NCBI RefSeq assembly: GCF_011777495.1
Contig: NZ_JAATJS010000003.1
Coordinates: 620,001 to 684,000 of the forward strand
Reading direction: 5' to 3'
Length of the DNA stretch: 64,000 bases
Origin: Microvirga terricola
Lineage (GTDB): Bacteria; Pseudomonadota; Alphaproteobacteria; Rhizobiales; Beijerinckiaceae
The position numbers and the translations under genes were made by a program. The notes beneath the pieces are model-generated. The model searched no databases, was not told the DNA's origin, and saw nothing but the letters and a program-made list of their open reading frames with translations. Positions 8,882 through 17,653 of this stretch are shown here, piece by piece; position 1 is the stretch's first letter; every line of letters starts with the position of its first letter.

Positions 8882-9418
8882 CGATCCGCGTGGGGTTGGC
8901 AACACGCCTGACCTGCCCTAATATTCGCCCACGGCTGAAGTCTCAGCCGGTTCTCATCAACCCGCAGCCGAAGGAGGCGTCACATGGCTCTGCCTTGCTC
9001 ATGCGCACGCGCGCGCCTTCACCCCATTCACGTTGCAGGTTTCGATGAAACAAATCACGCTGGCTCTTGTCTGGCTGACAATTAGAATTGACATTCTCCC
9101 GGCTTTTGAACGCACGCCGAAAACACACTCCACGACACGTCTTTCTCCCTCCGCGCTGAGAACCATGCTCGGTACGAGACTGAGCCACCATTTGCTGAAG
9201 GACATCGGCGGAGACAGAGGGGCGCAGGACTGACCGGTATCTTACGGAAATTCATAGACCGAGACCTTATGCATCCCGGTCAGCTTCGGGGACTTCGTGC
9301 CTTCGCTCATGCAGCGCGTCGCGGCAATGGATTGCGACGCGCAAGGTGCGAGGTCGGCTGCTTTCGATAAAAAAGCCGATGGGCTAAGGTCGGTCACCCG
9401 ATATCGCGAGGTTGATTC
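8882..9418. other. 537-bp stretch between the SGNH hydrolase and glutathione-transferase genes
   Basis: It contains only the tentative DUF1127-like frame (9045-9233), a 33-codon frame with a good ribosome-binding sequence at 8984 that has no recognisable product, and a 9-bp perfect inverted repeat GCGCGTCGC / GCGACGCGC at 9314-9322 and 9334-9342. The inverted repeat has no T-run, so it is not an obvious terminator. No RNA gene was recognised. Confidence 0.6.
9045..9233 (+). CDS. possible DUF1127-like (YjiS-like) micro-protein
   Basis: A 62-residue open frame from ATG 9045, preceded by GCAGG at suitable spacing. The C-terminal part, LGTRLSHHLLKDIGGDRG, resembles the DUF1127 core (LxxLsdreLkDIGl). 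The N-terminal half (KQITLALVWLTIRIDIL) is hydrophobic and not typical. Lower codon-position bias than the neighbours makes this weak evidence; it may be a decayed copy. A clear DUF1127 gene is present at 60204-60359 for comparison. Confidence 0.4.
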   Translation: MKQITLALVWLTIRIDILPAFERTPKTHSTTRLSPSALRTMLGTRLSHHLLKDIGGDRGAQD

Positions 9419-10060
9419 ATGTCCGCACGCTTCGAACTCCATGGCACGTTTCTGTCCGGTCCGACCTACAAGGTCGGCCTCGCGCTGTCCCTTGCGGGTG
9501 AACCTTTCGATTATGTGCATGTGAGCTTGCGTGACGGCGAGCATAAGCAGTCCGCCTACATGTCGAAGCAGCGTTATGGGCAGGTGCCGCTTCTCGTTGA
9601 CAGGTCGAACGGGCGCCAGCTTTGCCAGTCCGCTGCGATCCTCGAATACCTGGCTGACAAGCTTGGCAAATTCGGCGGCGCCACGCTCGATGAGCGCCTG
9701 GAAATCCGCGAATGGCTCTTTTGGGACTTCGACCGCCTCGCGCCGCCGATCTATCGCACGCGGGCGATCAAGGCCGGCTACCGCAAGGGCGGGCCGGAAA
9801 TCCTTGAAATGTACGCGACGGAAGCGCCGCTTGCGCTTGGCGTGCTCGACAAGCACCTTGCCGGTCGCGATTGGATGGTCGGAGAGGGCGTCTCCATCGC
9901 CGACATCGACATTTTTGGCGTGCTGACTTACGCGGCCGAGGGCGGGTTCGACCTCAGCGCGTATACCAATATTGCCGCCTGGATGAAGCGCATGGAAGCG
10001 CTGCCGGGCTTCGGCGCGCAGCCGGGGCTTCTGCCGCAGGCCTCCCGCGAGGCCGCATGA
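9419..10060 (+). CDS. glutathione S-transferase family protein
   Basis: A 213-residue protein with the two-domain glutathione-transferase layout. The thioredoxin-like N-terminal domain (about 1-85) opens ARFELHGTFLSGPTYKVGLALSLAGEPFDY and contains YGQVPLLVD with the cis-proline, then QSAAILEYLADK. The all-helical C-terminal domain (about 90-205) contains VGEGVSIADIDIFGVL, the usual N-capping Asp motif. No CxxC is present. The family conjugates glutathione or acts as a peroxidase or isomerase; the substrate is unknown. The GNAT gene overlaps its stop by 4 bp (ATGA), so the two are translationally coupled. Confidence 0.9.
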   Translation: MSARFELHGTFLSGPTYKVGLALSLAGEPFDYVHVSLRDGEHKQSAYMSKQRYGQVPLLVDRSNGRQLCQSAAILEYLADKLGKFGGATLDERLEIREWLFWDFDRLAPPIYRTRAIKAGYRKGGPEILEMYATEAPLALGVLDKHLAGRDWMVGEGVSIADIDIFGVLTYAAEGGFDLSAYTNIAAWMKRMEALPGFGAQPGLLPQASREAA

Positions 10061-10515
10061 GCGCGTTGTCGTTCCGCGAGGCGACGGCGGATGATCTGGA
10101 AGCGATCATCCGCCTGCACGAGGAAGACGAACTCGGCTCGCACGGCGACGCCTGGACGCCGGAGAACCGGCCTGCCTATGAGGCTGCGTTCAAGGCCATT
10201 GCCGCGAGCGCCGAGAACAAGCTCTTCGTCGCCCTGCAGGATGGTGAGATCGTCGGTACATTCCAGCTCACCTTCATTCCCAACCTGACGAGCCGAGGCG
10301 CTTTACGGGTGAAGGTGGAGAGCGTGAAGGTGAAAGCCGCCAAGCGCTCCCTCGGCATCGGCGCTCAGATGATCGCCTTCGCGGAGGAGGAAGCGCGCAA
10401 GGGCGGGGCGGCCATGTTGGAACTGACCTCCAACAAGACCCGCAAAGAGGCGCACCGCTTCTACGAGCGCATCGGCTTCTCGCGCAGCCACGAGGGGTTC
10501 AAGAAGAAGTTTTGA
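10057..10515 (+). CDS. GNAT family N-acetyltransferase
   Basis: A 152-residue acetyl-CoA-dependent N-acetyltransferase. The start ATG overlaps the stop of the upstream glutathione-transferase gene. The GNAT core is visible: a central strand and the CoA pyrophosphate loop in AAKRSLGIGAQMIAFAEEEARKGG (about 103-126, in place of the usual Q/RxxGxG/A), then the last motif HRFYERIGFSRSHEGFKKKF. The acceptor is unknown. The product is cytoplasmic. Coupling with the transferase suggests a shared detoxification role, but that is inference. Confidence 0.9.
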   Translation: MSALSFREATADDLEAIIRLHEEDELGSHGDAWTPENRPAYEAAFKAIAASAENKLFVALQDGEIVGTFQLTFIPNLTSRGALRVKVESVKVKAAKRSLGIGAQMIAFAEEEARKGGAAMLELTSNKTRKEAHRFYERIGFSRSHEGFKKKF

Positions 10516-10543
10516 CTGGGCGCCGCGGAGCTTATGCCGTGGT

Positions 10544-10909
10544 TCAAACGCCCGCTTCAGGGCGGCAGCGGAACCAGACGACTTCATCTTCTTGATTGAG
10601 GACAACATCGGTGAATCTTGCGCCCGTCGTCAGACACCGCAGGTGAAAGCCACCTTTCAACTTCACCTCGGAGCAGAGTTGATCAAGCTCTTGATCATCG
10701 TCCGGCCATGAGGAGGCGTCGGTAAAATAGGGGCGGTAACGCTCGAACTTGGACGTGTCGAGCAAGCGCCCATAAGTCCACGGAAAGTCGATCGCCTTGA
10801 CCGCTATTTCCGCGATGGCTTCGCCACCAAGCTCTAGGACAAGCCGCTCAGGGAAATGCTCAGGAGGCGGCGCGGCAAGAGCAACGATCCGTTTCAGCCG
10901 GTTCCACAT
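10544..10909 (-). CDS. hypothetical protein
   Basis: A 121-residue predicted soluble protein without signal peptide or recognisable motif. It begins MWNRLKRIVALAAPPPEHFPERLVLELGG, contains an acidic segment (SSWPDDDQELDQL) and ends in VVWFRCRPEAGV. The gene is convergent with the GNAT gene, with 28 bp between stops. Codon use matches its neighbours, which supports a real gene. I can offer no function. Confidence 0.6.
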   Translation of the reverse strand: MWNRLKRIVALAAPPPEHFPERLVLELGGEAIAEIAVKAIDFPWTYGRLLDTSKFERYRPYFTDASSWPDDDQELDQLCSEVKLKGGFHLRCLTTGARFTDVVLNQEDEVVWFRCRPEAGV

Positions 10910-10969
10910 CCTGAGGCTCGTCCGAAGGGACGCGTGCGTGACCGTTTATCTATCACGCACGCTGTCGTC

Positions 10970-11221
10970 TTAAGCCTTCCCAGCCTTTAGGCGCTTGTTG
11001 CACTCGCTCCAGAACTGCGGCCACTTCGCATCCTTGGCGACGGCGCCCTTGGCCTTGGCTTCCTTCCATTCGGCGCTGCACTTGTGCATCCGCTCGCGGG
11101 CGGCGAGTTGGCCGGCGGTCGGCTCTTTCTTCGGTGCATCCTGAGCCAGAGCCTCGAGCGGCCAGGCGAGCGACAGCACGGTGGCGGCGGCAAGCGCAGT
11201 GCGGAGAACGCGGTTCGTCAT
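10970..11221 (-). CDS. small secreted protein with two conserved-type cysteines (PsiF-repeat-like)
   Basis: An 83-residue product. Residues 1-27 form a signal peptide ending in ALA-QD. The mature part contains RERMHKCSAEWKEAKAKG and WPQFWSECNKRLK, a pattern seen in many small periplasmic proteins of Hyphomicrobiales and loosely like PsiF repeats. The two cysteines probably form a disulfide. The start is ATG 11221, with GGGAG upstream; a TTG one codon earlier is possible. The function is unknown. Confidence 0.75.
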   Translation of the reverse strand: MTNRVLRTALAAATVLSLAWPLEALAQDAPKKEPTAGQLAARERMHKCSAEWKEAKAKGAVAKDAKWPQFWSECNKRLKAGKA

Positions 11222-11408
11222 CAAAAAACTCCCAGATGCCGTCGGAACGGCGGCTAGGGTTCATCTCATAGTGAAATATTGAAACATGCAAGCGCGGCCG
11301 GGGAGGCATGCGGCCTATCCACCGGATTTCGCCTGGAGTCGTGCGCCGATCGATCATATGTCTTAAGTTCCGGCATCAGACGATGTCACGAACTTGAAGA
11401 GGCGTTTT

Positions 11409-12116
11409 ATGGCGGGTTCCGCACAACAGCCCATCGATCTCTATTACTGGCCGACTCCGAACGGATGGAAGATCTCCATCATGCTGGAAGAGACGGGGCT
11501 GCCTTATACGGTCCATCCGGTGAACATCGGCAAGGGTGACCAGTTCAAGCCGGAATATCTGGCGATCTCGCCCAACAACAAGATGCCCGCCATCGTGGAC
11601 CCGAACGGGCCGGGCGGCCAGCCGATCTCGGTGTTTGAATCCGGCGCGATCCTGCAATATCTCGGTCGCAAGACCGGCCAGTTCTATCCGCAGGACGAGC
11701 GCAAGCGGGTCGATGTCGATCAATGGCTGTTCTGGCAGATGGGCGGTTTCGGCCCCATGCTCGGCCAGACGCATCATTTCCGCATCTATGCGCCGGAAAA
11801 GATCCCTTACGCCGTCGACCGCTACACCAACGAGGCCAACCGGCTCTATGGCGTCCTGAACAAGCAGCTTGCGACCCGTGAATTCGTGGCGGGCGAGTAT
11901 TCCATCGCCGACATGGCTATCCTGCCCTGGGCGAAGCTGTGGGAGCGCCAGGGCCAGAACATCGAGGACTTCCCGCACGTGAAGCGCTGGCTCGACACCG
12001 TGCTCGCGCGTCCCGCAGTCCAGCGCGGCATCACGGTCAGCGCCGAGGAGCGCGGCAAGACCGACCTGACGGACCCGAAGGTCCAGGCGGTCCTGTTCGG
12101 ACAGCGGGCGCGGTAA
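11409..12116 (+). CDS. glutathione S-transferase-like protein (YfcG/YghU type)
   Basis: A 235-residue protein resembling the nu-class glutathione transferases (YfcG/YghU), which act as glutathione-dependent disulfide reductases. The N-terminal domain has IDLYYWPTPNGWKISIMLEETGLPY and then SPNNKMPAIVDPNG, with a FESGAILQYLGRKTG helix. The C-terminal domain has the insertion-rich GGFGPMLGQTHHF segment typical of this class. The start is ATG 11409, with an AGAGG ribosome-binding site; a TTG at 11394 is an alternative. It has no operon partner. A palindromic repeat element lies directly downstream. Confidence 0.9.
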   Translation: MAGSAQQPIDLYYWPTPNGWKISIMLEETGLPYTVHPVNIGKGDQFKPEYLAISPNNKMPAIVDPNGPGGQPISVFESGAILQYLGRKTGQFYPQDERKRVDVDQWLFWQMGGFGPMLGQTHHFRIYAPEKIPYAVDRYTNEANRLYGVLNKQLATREFVAGEYSIADMAILPWAKLWERQGQNIEDFPHVKRWLDTVLARPAVQRGITVSAEERGKTDLTDPKVQAVLFGQRAR

Positions 12117-12122
12117 AGGGCC

Positions 12123-12150
12123 TGTCATGGCCGGGCATGTCCCGGCCATC
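12123..12150. repeat. intergenic palindromic repeat, copy 1
   Basis: ATGGCCGGG (12127-12135), a 5-nt loop, CCCGGCCAT (12141-12149), preceded by TGTC. The same element is found at 26158-26185 and 35675-35702. It is located between the convergent glutathione-transferase and DUF2147 genes. Confidence 0.85.
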
Positions 12151-12167
12151 CATCCCCGATCCGGTCT

Positions 12168-12572
12168 CTAATTCACCTTCGTCCAGGTCTGCGAACGGCA
12201 GATCAGGCCGCCGAAAACGCAGCCGGAGAGCTTCATGGCCTGGCCTTGGAAGCTCATCTTGCCCGTATAGGTCTTGCCGTCCTTGTAGTTGTAGAGTTGG
12301 CCGGAAAATCCGTCGCCGGCGGGCTGGATGTCGGTGATCATGTGGACGCCGACGAGATTGCGGCTGCGCAGAGAGGCATCCGGGTTGTTCACGTCCTTGG
12401 CCTCGCCCTGGACGCTGACGATGGTGCCACAATAGGCCGAGCCGCATTTGGCGATCTTCACGCGGGTTTCGCCGCTTTCGCTGAGGTAGGTTCCGCTGGG
12501 ATCGGCGGGCTGAGCGTTCACGGCCCCAGCAAGAAGAAGCAGGCCGAGGCCGGCAAGCGTGGCGGATTTCAT
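12168..12572 (-). CDS. secreted DUF2147 family protein
   Basis: A 134-residue exported protein. The signal peptide is about residues 1-20 (LAGLGLLLLAGAVNA-QP). The mature part has the DUF2147 layout: DPSGTYLSESGETRVKIAKCG at the start, a SAYCGTIV segment, then SGQLYNYKDGKTYTGKMSFQG and a final cysteine pair (GCVFGGLICRSQTW). This beta-rich periplasmic family has no established biochemical function. The gene is convergent with the glutathione-transferase gene; its promoter region is shared with the start of the ndk region on the opposite strand. Confidence 0.85.
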   Translation of the reverse strand: MKSATLAGLGLLLLAGAVNAQPADPSGTYLSESGETRVKIAKCGSAYCGTIVSVQGEAKDVNNPDASLRSRNLVGVHMITDIQPAGDGFSGQLYNYKDGKTYTGKMSFQGQAMKLSGCVFGGLICRSQTWTKVN

Positions 12573-12718
12573 GATTCACTCCCGAAGTGCCGGTCTTCAT
12601 CCTGACGCCGGCTCTTTCGAGAACATTAGCGCATTTTTCGGGAAAAGGGAGATTGCGGTCTTAAAGGGGGCTCGAGCGTTTCCCTTTCGCAAGGGGCTTC
12701 GCAGGCGCGAAAAGGCGC

Positions 12719-12747
12719 TTGAGAGGGGCCGGAAGCGCGGCTATAAG
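12719..12747 (+). promoter_or_regulatory. sigma70-type promoter of ndk
   Basis: TTGAGA (12719-12724) and TATAAG (12742-12747) are separated by exactly 17 bp, giving a 5' leader of about 35 bases before the ndk ATG at 12788. Both boxes differ from consensus by one position. This is the cleanest promoter match I noticed. Confidence 0.6.
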
Positions 12748-12787
12748 CGCGGCACTTTCCACATTTTGACCTCAAGAGTGAACAGTC

Positions 12788-13210
12788 ATGGCCCTCGAGC
12801 GCACTTTTTCCATCATCAAGCCCGACGCGACCGCCCGTAACCTTACCGGCGCGGTCAATGCCGTCATCGAAAAGTCGGGCCTGCGCATCGTGGCGCAGAA
12901 GCGCATTCTCATGAGCCGCCGCGAGGCTGAGACCTTCTATGCGGTCCACAAGGAGCGTCCCTTCTTCGGTGAGCTCGTGGACTTCATGATCTCCGGCCCG
13001 GTCGTCGTGCAGGTTCTCGAAGGCGAGGGCGCGGTGCTCCGCTACCGCGAGATCATGGGCGCCACCAACCCGGAGAGCGCTGCTGAGGGCACCATCCGCA
13101 AGCTCTACGCCAAGTCCATCGGCGAGAACTCGGTGCACGGCTCGGACAGCACCGACAACGCCAAGATCGAGATCGCCCAGTTCTTCTCGGGCAACGAGAT
13201 CGTCGGCTAA
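12788..13210 (+). CDS. ndk: nucleoside diphosphate kinase
   Basis: Transfers the gamma-phosphate from ATP to nucleoside diphosphates through a phosphohistidine, balancing NTP and dNTP pools in the cytoplasm. It has 140 residues, the standard length. The catalytic His117 sits in the signature NSVHGSDS. The opening [12 protein letters not shown] provides the conserved Lys11. It is monocistronic, with its own promoter (12719-12747) and a strong terminator with a UUCG loop (13251-13280). Confidence 0.98.
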   Translation: MALERTFSIIKPDATARNLTGAVNAVIEKSGLRIVAQKRILMSRREAETFYAVHKERPFFGELVDFMISGPVVVQVLEGEGAVLRYREIMGATNPESAAEGTIRKLYAKSIGENSVHGSDSTDNAKIEIAQFFSGNEIVG

Positions 13211-13250
13211 CGCCGACCTTGGCCCCCGCCTGGGTGACTATAAGACCTCA

Positions 13251-13280
13251 AAGGGCCGCCTTCGGGCGGCCTTTTCTTTT
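13251..13280 (+). terminator. rho-independent terminator of ndk (UUCG tetraloop)
   Basis: Stem AAGGGCCGCC (13251-13260) and GGCGGCCTTT with one G-T pair, closed by TTCG (13261-13264), followed by TTTTCTTTT. It lies 40 bp after the ndk stop. Confidence 0.92.
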
Positions 13281-13309
13281 CCAGGGCTCACCGCCATCAT
13301 GCGCCCGCC

Positions 13310-15439
13310 ATGAATCAAGCTCCCCGCATCGATCGCCGCACCTCCGTTTGCCCGCACGATTGCCCGTCCTCATGCTCGCTCGACGTGGAGGTCATCGATG
13401 GCCGGTCCATCGGTCGGGTGCATGGGGCGAAGACCAACAGCTACACGGCGGGCGTGATCTGCGCGAAGGTGGCGCGCTATGCCGAGCGCATCCATCATCC
13501 CGACCGGCTGCAATACCCGCTGAGGCGAACCGGGCCGAAGGGTTCTGGGCAGTTCGAGCGCATTTCGTGGGACGAGGCGCTCGACATCGTGGCCAATCGG
13601 TTTCTGGCGGCCGAGCGCGATTTCGGGGCGCAATCCGTCTGGCCCTATTACTACGCGGGCACGATGGGCTTCGTCATGCGCGACGGCATCAACCGCCTGC
13701 GGCATGTCAAAAAGTATTCGGGCCAATATTCCACCATCTGCACCACCATGGCTTGGACCGGTTACATCGCCGGGACGGGCAAGCTCGCGGGGCCGGATCC
13801 GCGCGAGATGGCCGTGTCGGATTGTGTGGTGATCTGGGGCACGAACCCGGTGCACACCCAGGTCAACGTGATGACGCACGCGATGCGCGCCCGCAAGGAA
13901 CGCGGCGCGAAGATCGTCGCCATCGACATCTACATGAACGCCACCATGAAGCAGGCCGACATGGCGCTGCTCGTGAAGCCGGGCACGGACGGCGCGCTCG
14001 CCTGCGCGGTGATGCACGTGCTCTTCCGCGACGGCTATGCGGATTGGGATTATCTCGAACGCTACACCGACCATCCGCGTGAGCTGGAAGAGCATCTGAA
14101 AAGCCGCGATCCGGTCTGGGCCGCCGCAATCACCGGGCTCTCCGTCGAAGAGATCGAGACCTTCGCCAAACTCGTGGGGGAGAGAAAGCGCACCTATTTC
14201 CGCCTCGGCTACGGCTTCGGACGCCAGCGCAACGGCGTCGTCAACATGCACGCGGCGGCTTCCATCGCGGCAGTGACGGGAGCCTGGAAATACGAAGGTG
14301 GCGGCGCATTCCACAACAACGGCGCGATCTATCACTGGAACAAGGCGCTGATCGAGGGACATGACGCCATCGACCCCACGATCCGCAGACTCGATCAATC
14401 GCAGATCGGCCGCGTGCTGACAGGCGATGCGACGGCTCTCTTCAATGGCCCTCCGGTGAAGGCAATGCTGATTCAGAACACCAATCCGGTCTCCGTCGCG
14501 CCGGAGCAGGAGTTGGTGAAGTCGGGTTTCTTGCGGGATGACCTGTTCGTCTGCGTGCACGAACAGTTCATGACCGAGACGGCGCTCATGGCCGATATCG
14601 TGCTGCCCGCGACCATGTTCATGGAGCATGACGATTTCTACCAGGGCGGCGGGCATCAATATTTCCAGCTGGGGCCGAAGCTGATCGACCCGCCGGGCGA
14701 GTGCCGCTCGAACCACGAGGTCATCCGCGATCTGGCGAAGCGCCTCGGCGCGCAGCATCGTGGGTTCGAGATGGCGCCGCGCCAGATCATCGACTGGACG
14801 CTCCAGAACTCCGGCTGGGGCACGCTGGAGAACCTGGAACGGCAGATCCATGTGGATGCGCAGCCCTCCTTCGAGGAGGCGCATTATCTCAACGGGTTCG
14901 GCTATCCGGACGGCAAGTTCCGCTTCAAGCCGGATTGGACCAAGGTGCCCAACAAGAATAACGGGCCGATGGGGCCGTGGGCCAAAATGCCCTCGCTGCC
15001 GGATCATTGGCCCGTGATCGAGGAAGCAACGGAGGACTACCCCTTCCGCCTCGCCACAAGCCCGGCGCGAAACTTCCTCAATTCCACTTTCAACGAAACC
15101 CCGACATCGCAGGCGAAGGAGGGGCGACCGGAGGTGATGATCCATCCGGATGATGCGGAAGCGCTCGCCATCGCAGACGGCGATTGGGTGAAGCTGCAGA
15201 ACCAGCGCGGCGAGGTCTTTTCGCGGGCACGCTTGTTCGATGGTGTGCGGCGTGGCGTCGTGATCGCGGAGTCGATCTGGCCGAATGCGGCGCATCCTTT
15301 TGGACGCGGCATCAACACGCTGACTGGCGCGGATCAACCCGCGCCCTATGGCGGCGCGGCCTTTCACGACAACCGCGTTGCGGTGAACAAGCAGGCGCCT
15401 GGAGGGGAATGGGAAGCCGCGACATCGGCGAAAGCTTAA
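13310..15439 (+). CDS. molybdopterin-dependent oxidoreductase (DMSO reductase family)
   Basis: Large subunit of a molybdenum/tungsten bis-MGD enzyme, 709 residues. The N-terminal [4Fe-4S] site is Cys14, Cys18, Cys22 and Cys51 (CPHDCPSSC and GVICAK). The catalytic domain follows, with YYYAGTMG, WGTNPVHTQ and VLPATMFMEHDDFYQGGG. The molybdopterin-dinucleotide binding domain is C-terminal (about 580-690), with FRLATSPARNFLNSTFNETP and IADGDWVKLQNQRG. No twin-arginine signal is present, so it is cytoplasmic. No small subunit or cofactor-insertion chaperone is adjacent, so it resembles the single-subunit MopB_3-type proteins. The substrate is unknown. Confidence 0.92.
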   Translation: MNQAPRIDRRTSVCPHDCPSSCSLDVEVIDGRSIGRVHGAKTNSYTAGVICAKVARYAERIHHPDRLQYPLRRTGPKGSGQFERISWDEALDIVANRFLAAERDFGAQSVWPYYYAGTMGFVMRDGINRLRHVKKYSGQYSTICTTMAWTGYIAGTGKLAGPDPREMAVSDCVVIWGTNPVHTQVNVMTHAMRARKERGAKIVAIDIYMNATMKQADMALLVKPGTDGALACAVMHVLFRDGYADWDYLERYTDHPRELEEHLKSRDPVWAAAITGLSVEEIETFAKLVGERKRTYFRLGYGFGRQRNGVVNMHAAASIAAVTGAWKYEGGGAFHNNGAIYHWNKALIEGHDAIDPTIRRLDQSQIGRVLTGDATALFNGPPVKAMLIQNTNPVSVAPEQELVKSGFLRDDLFVCVHEQFMTETALMADIVLPATMFMEHDDFYQGGGHQYFQLGPKLIDPPGECRSNHEVIRDLAKRLGAQHRGFEMAPRQIIDWTLQNSGWGTLENLERQIHVDAQPSFEEAHYLNGFGYPDGKFRFKPDWTKVPNKNNGPMGPWAKMPSLPDHWPVIEEATEDYPFRLATSPARNFLNSTFNETPTSQAKEGRPEVMIHPDDAEALAIADGDWVKLQNQRGEVFSRARLFDGVRRGVVIAESIWPNAAHPFGRGINTLTGADQPAPYGGAAFHDNRVAVNKQAPGGEWEAATSAKA

Positions 15440-15521
15440 GGGTATCTTCCTCGCCCCTTGATCCTGCGAAGCCAAGCCTATCCTTAAGATTGATAGGTTC
15501 GTTTCGCCCTCGGGGTTTCCC

Positions 15522-15884
15522 ATGACATTCATTCTTCGCACGACGCTCGCCGCTGCCGCGATTGCGGCCTCCGTAACAGCCGCCTTTGCCGCCGCCTCCA
15601 CCACGCCGACGGTGTATCAACCCGATCCGGCGCTGAAGACCGCGAGCCTCAGCGAGTTGCAGGCGCGTGTGCGCCAGGCCTGCTCCGTGACCCAGGCGCG
15701 GATGCAAAGCGTCAGCGAAGTCTCGCTCTCCCGCAAATGCGATTGTTACGCGGGACGCACCATGCGCTCCTTGAGCAGCGATGAGGTGCAGGCCTATCGC
15801 GACACGGGCGTTTTCAACGACGGGGCCCGCGCGAAGGCGTTCGGCGCCATCGACGCCTGCAAGCTGCAGCGGCCGACGCTGTAA
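15522..15884 (+). CDS. small secreted hypothetical protein
   Basis: A 120-residue product with an N-terminal signal peptide (about 1-24, TTLAAAAIAASVTAAFA-AA). The mature region contains four cysteines, in QACSVTQ, SRKCDCYAGRT and DACKLQRP, which could form two disulfides. A Cys-Asp-Cys-Tyr-Ala-Gly motif is its most distinctive part. The start is ATG 15522. It is transcribed after the molybdopterin oxidoreductase, about 80 bp downstream, but no functional link is evident. Confidence 0.7.
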   Translation: MTFILRTTLAAAAIAASVTAAFAAASTTPTVYQPDPALKTASLSELQARVRQACSVTQARMQSVSEVSLSRKCDCYAGRTMRSLSSDEVQAYRDTGVFNDGARAKAFGAIDACKLQRPTL

Positions 15885-15935
15885 TCCGTCCGCGATTTCC
15901 ATTCGATCTGGGAGGTGTCGGGAGTTCGGCGCGCC

Positions 15936-16580
15936 TTATTTTGGCGAGCGCAGAGAGCCTTCGGCGGACCAGGCGTTAGTGAAAACCACCTTGCCACCTT
16001 CGAGCCGTGCGCGGCCTTCGCAGATGAGACGCAGGGCCTGAGGATAGAGCGCGTGCTCCTGCATCAGGACGCGCGCTGCGAGCGTATCTTCCGTGTCTCC
16101 GGGGACGACCGGAACAACCGCCTGGGCGACGATGGGGCCGGCGTCGAGCTCCGGCACCACGAAGTGCACCGTGCAGCCGTGCACGAGCACGCCTTCCTCC
16201 AGCGCGCGCTGGTGGGTGTGTGTGCCGCGGAAGAGGGGGAGGAGGGAGGGGTGGATGTTCAGCATCCGGCCCGCCCAGCGCTCCACGAACCACGGCGTCA
16301 GCACGCGCATGAAGCCCGCAAGGCAGATGAAATCGATATTCCGCTCGCGCAAGGAGGCGTCCAGCGCTTGTTCGAAGCTCTCGCGGGAGGAATAGGCCTT
16401 GTGATCGATGGCGAGTGCCTCGATGTCCGCCTGCCGCGCCCGGTCCAGGCCGCCTGCATCGGGACGGTTGGAGAGCACGAGGGCGATCTCGGCGGGGAAA
16501 TCCGCGGCATGGGCGGCCTCGATGAGCGAGACCATGTTCGAGCCGCGCCCGGAGATCAGAATGGCGATGCGACGGGTCAT
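15936..16580 (-). CDS. purN: phosphoribosylglycinamide formyltransferase
   Basis: Third step of de novo purine synthesis: it formylates GAR with 10-formyl-tetrahydrofolate. It has 214 residues. The substrate loop ISGRGSN is near residue 10. The catalytic Asn-His-Asp set is in NIHPSLLPLFRG and in HFVVPELDAGPI. Its ATG shares one base with the purM stop (TGATG), so the two are translationally coupled, the usual purM-purN order. The C-terminus (AWSAEGSLRSPK) is slightly longer than in E. coli. Confidence 0.97.
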   Translation of the reverse strand: MTRRIAILISGRGSNMVSLIEAAHAADFPAEIALVLSNRPDAGGLDRARQADIEALAIDHKAYSSRESFEQALDASLRERNIDFICLAGFMRVLTPWFVERWAGRMLNIHPSLLPLFRGTHTHQRALEEGVLVHGCTVHFVVPELDAGPIVAQAVVPVVPGDTEDTLAARVLMQEHALYPQALRLICEGRARLEGGKVVFTNAWSAEGSLRSPK

Positions 16581-17653
16581 CAGAGCGTCAGGCTGCCGGA
16601 GGTTTTGACCGGTTCGCCATCCTCATGCGCGATGGTCTCGCCGATGTGGATGGGGTTTTCGCCAGCGTCCCGCAGGCTCGCCATGACGGCGTCGGCCTTG
16701 TCGGCGGCCGCGACCACGATCATGCCGATGCCGCAATTGAAGGTGCGCAGCATCTCGGCCTCGACCACGCCGCCGGTCTTGGCAAGCCAGCCGAACACGG
16801 GCGGGACGGGAATGGCGTTAAGATCGAGCCGCACGCCGACACCCGCGGGCAGGACGCGCGGAATGTTGTCGGGGAAGCCGCCGCCGGTGATGTGGCACAG
16901 CGCGTTGATGCCGTCCGTCGCCTTGAGGGCGGCCAGAAGCGGCTTCACGTAGATGCGGGTGGGGTCGAGCAGGGCCGCGCCGAGGGTGCGGCCCGGCGCG
17001 AAGGGGGCAGGAGCGTCCCAGGCGAGGCCGGACGCCTCGACGATGCGGCGCACCAGAGAAAAGCCGTTGGAATGGACGCCTGAAGAAGGCAGGCCGATCA
17101 AAACGTCGCCGACCTTGACCTCCTTCGGCAAAAGCGTGCCGCGCTCCGCCGCGCCCACGGCAAAGCCCGCAAGGTCGTAGTCGCCCCGGGCGTAGAGGCC
17201 CGGCATCTCCGCCGTCTCGCCGCCGATCAGCGCGCAGCCCGCAAGGCGGCAGCCTTCGGCGATGCCCTTGACGATGTCGACGCCGACGGAGGGCTCCAGC
17301 TTGCCCGTGGCGAAGTAGTCGAGAAAGAGCAGGGGCTCCGCGCCCTGCACGATGATGTCGTTCACGCACATGGCCACAAGGTCGATGCCGATGGTGTCGT
17401 GAATGCCGGTATCGATGGCGATCTTGACCTTGGTGCCGACGCCGTCATTGGCGGCGACCAGGATCGGGTCCTTGAAGCCAGCGGCCTTAAGGTCGAACAG
17501 CCCGCCGAACCCGCCGATCTCGGCATCCGCGCCGGGGCGGCGCGTGGCGCGCACGAGAGGCTTGATCTGATCGACCATCGCATTGCCCGCGTCGATATCG
17601 ACGCCCGCTTGCGCATAGGTCAGGCCGTTCTTCAGTTTCTCGGTCATCGGCAT
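16580..17653 (-). CDS. purM: phosphoribosylformylglycinamidine cyclo-ligase
   Basis: Fifth step of purine synthesis (AIR synthetase): ATP-dependent ring closure of FGAM. It has 357 residues. The N-terminal pattern [23 protein letters not shown], the ATP site region [14 protein letters not shown], and the motifs [12 protein letters not shown] and [16 protein letters not shown] are all present. The start is ATG 17653 (MPMTEKLKN), with an alternative ATG at 17647. It is coupled to purN. Upstream on the same strand are two tandem secreted-protein genes, the nearer one frameshifted. Confidence 0.97.
   Translation of the reverse strand: MPMTEKLKNGLTYAQAGVDIDAGNAMVDQIKPLVRATRRPGADAEIGGFGGLFDLKAAGFKDPILVAANDGVGTKVKIAIDTGIHDTIGIDLVAMCVNDIIVQGAEPLLFLDYFATGKLEPSVGVDIVKGIAEGCRLAGCALIGGETAEMPGLYARGDYDLAGFAVGAAERGTLLPKEVKVGDVLIGLPSSGVHSNGFSLVRRIVEASGLAWDAPAPFAPGRTLGAALLDPTRIYVKPLLAALKATDGINALCHITGGGFPDNIPRVLPAGVGVRLDLNAIPVPPVFGWLAKTGGVVEAEMLRTFNCGIGMIVVAAADKADAVMASLRDAGENPIHIGETIAHEDGEPVKTSGSLTL

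Noticed and set aside
8984-9085. 33-codon frame with AAGGAGG upstream of its ATG
   Set aside because: A good ribosome-binding sequence but no recognisable product. Kept only as a comment in the intergenic entry.
9242-9856. Minus-strand frame overlapping the first glutathione-transferase gene
   Set aside because: Most of it is antisense to a clear gene. The part outside (9242-9418) contains no start or motif that convinces me.
13370-15604. 744-codon open frame on the minus strand opposite the molybdopterin oxidoreductase
   Set aside because: It is the antisense shadow of a clearly conserved gene. Its translation is rich in Arg, His and Asp without domain logic, as expected from high-GC third-position effects.
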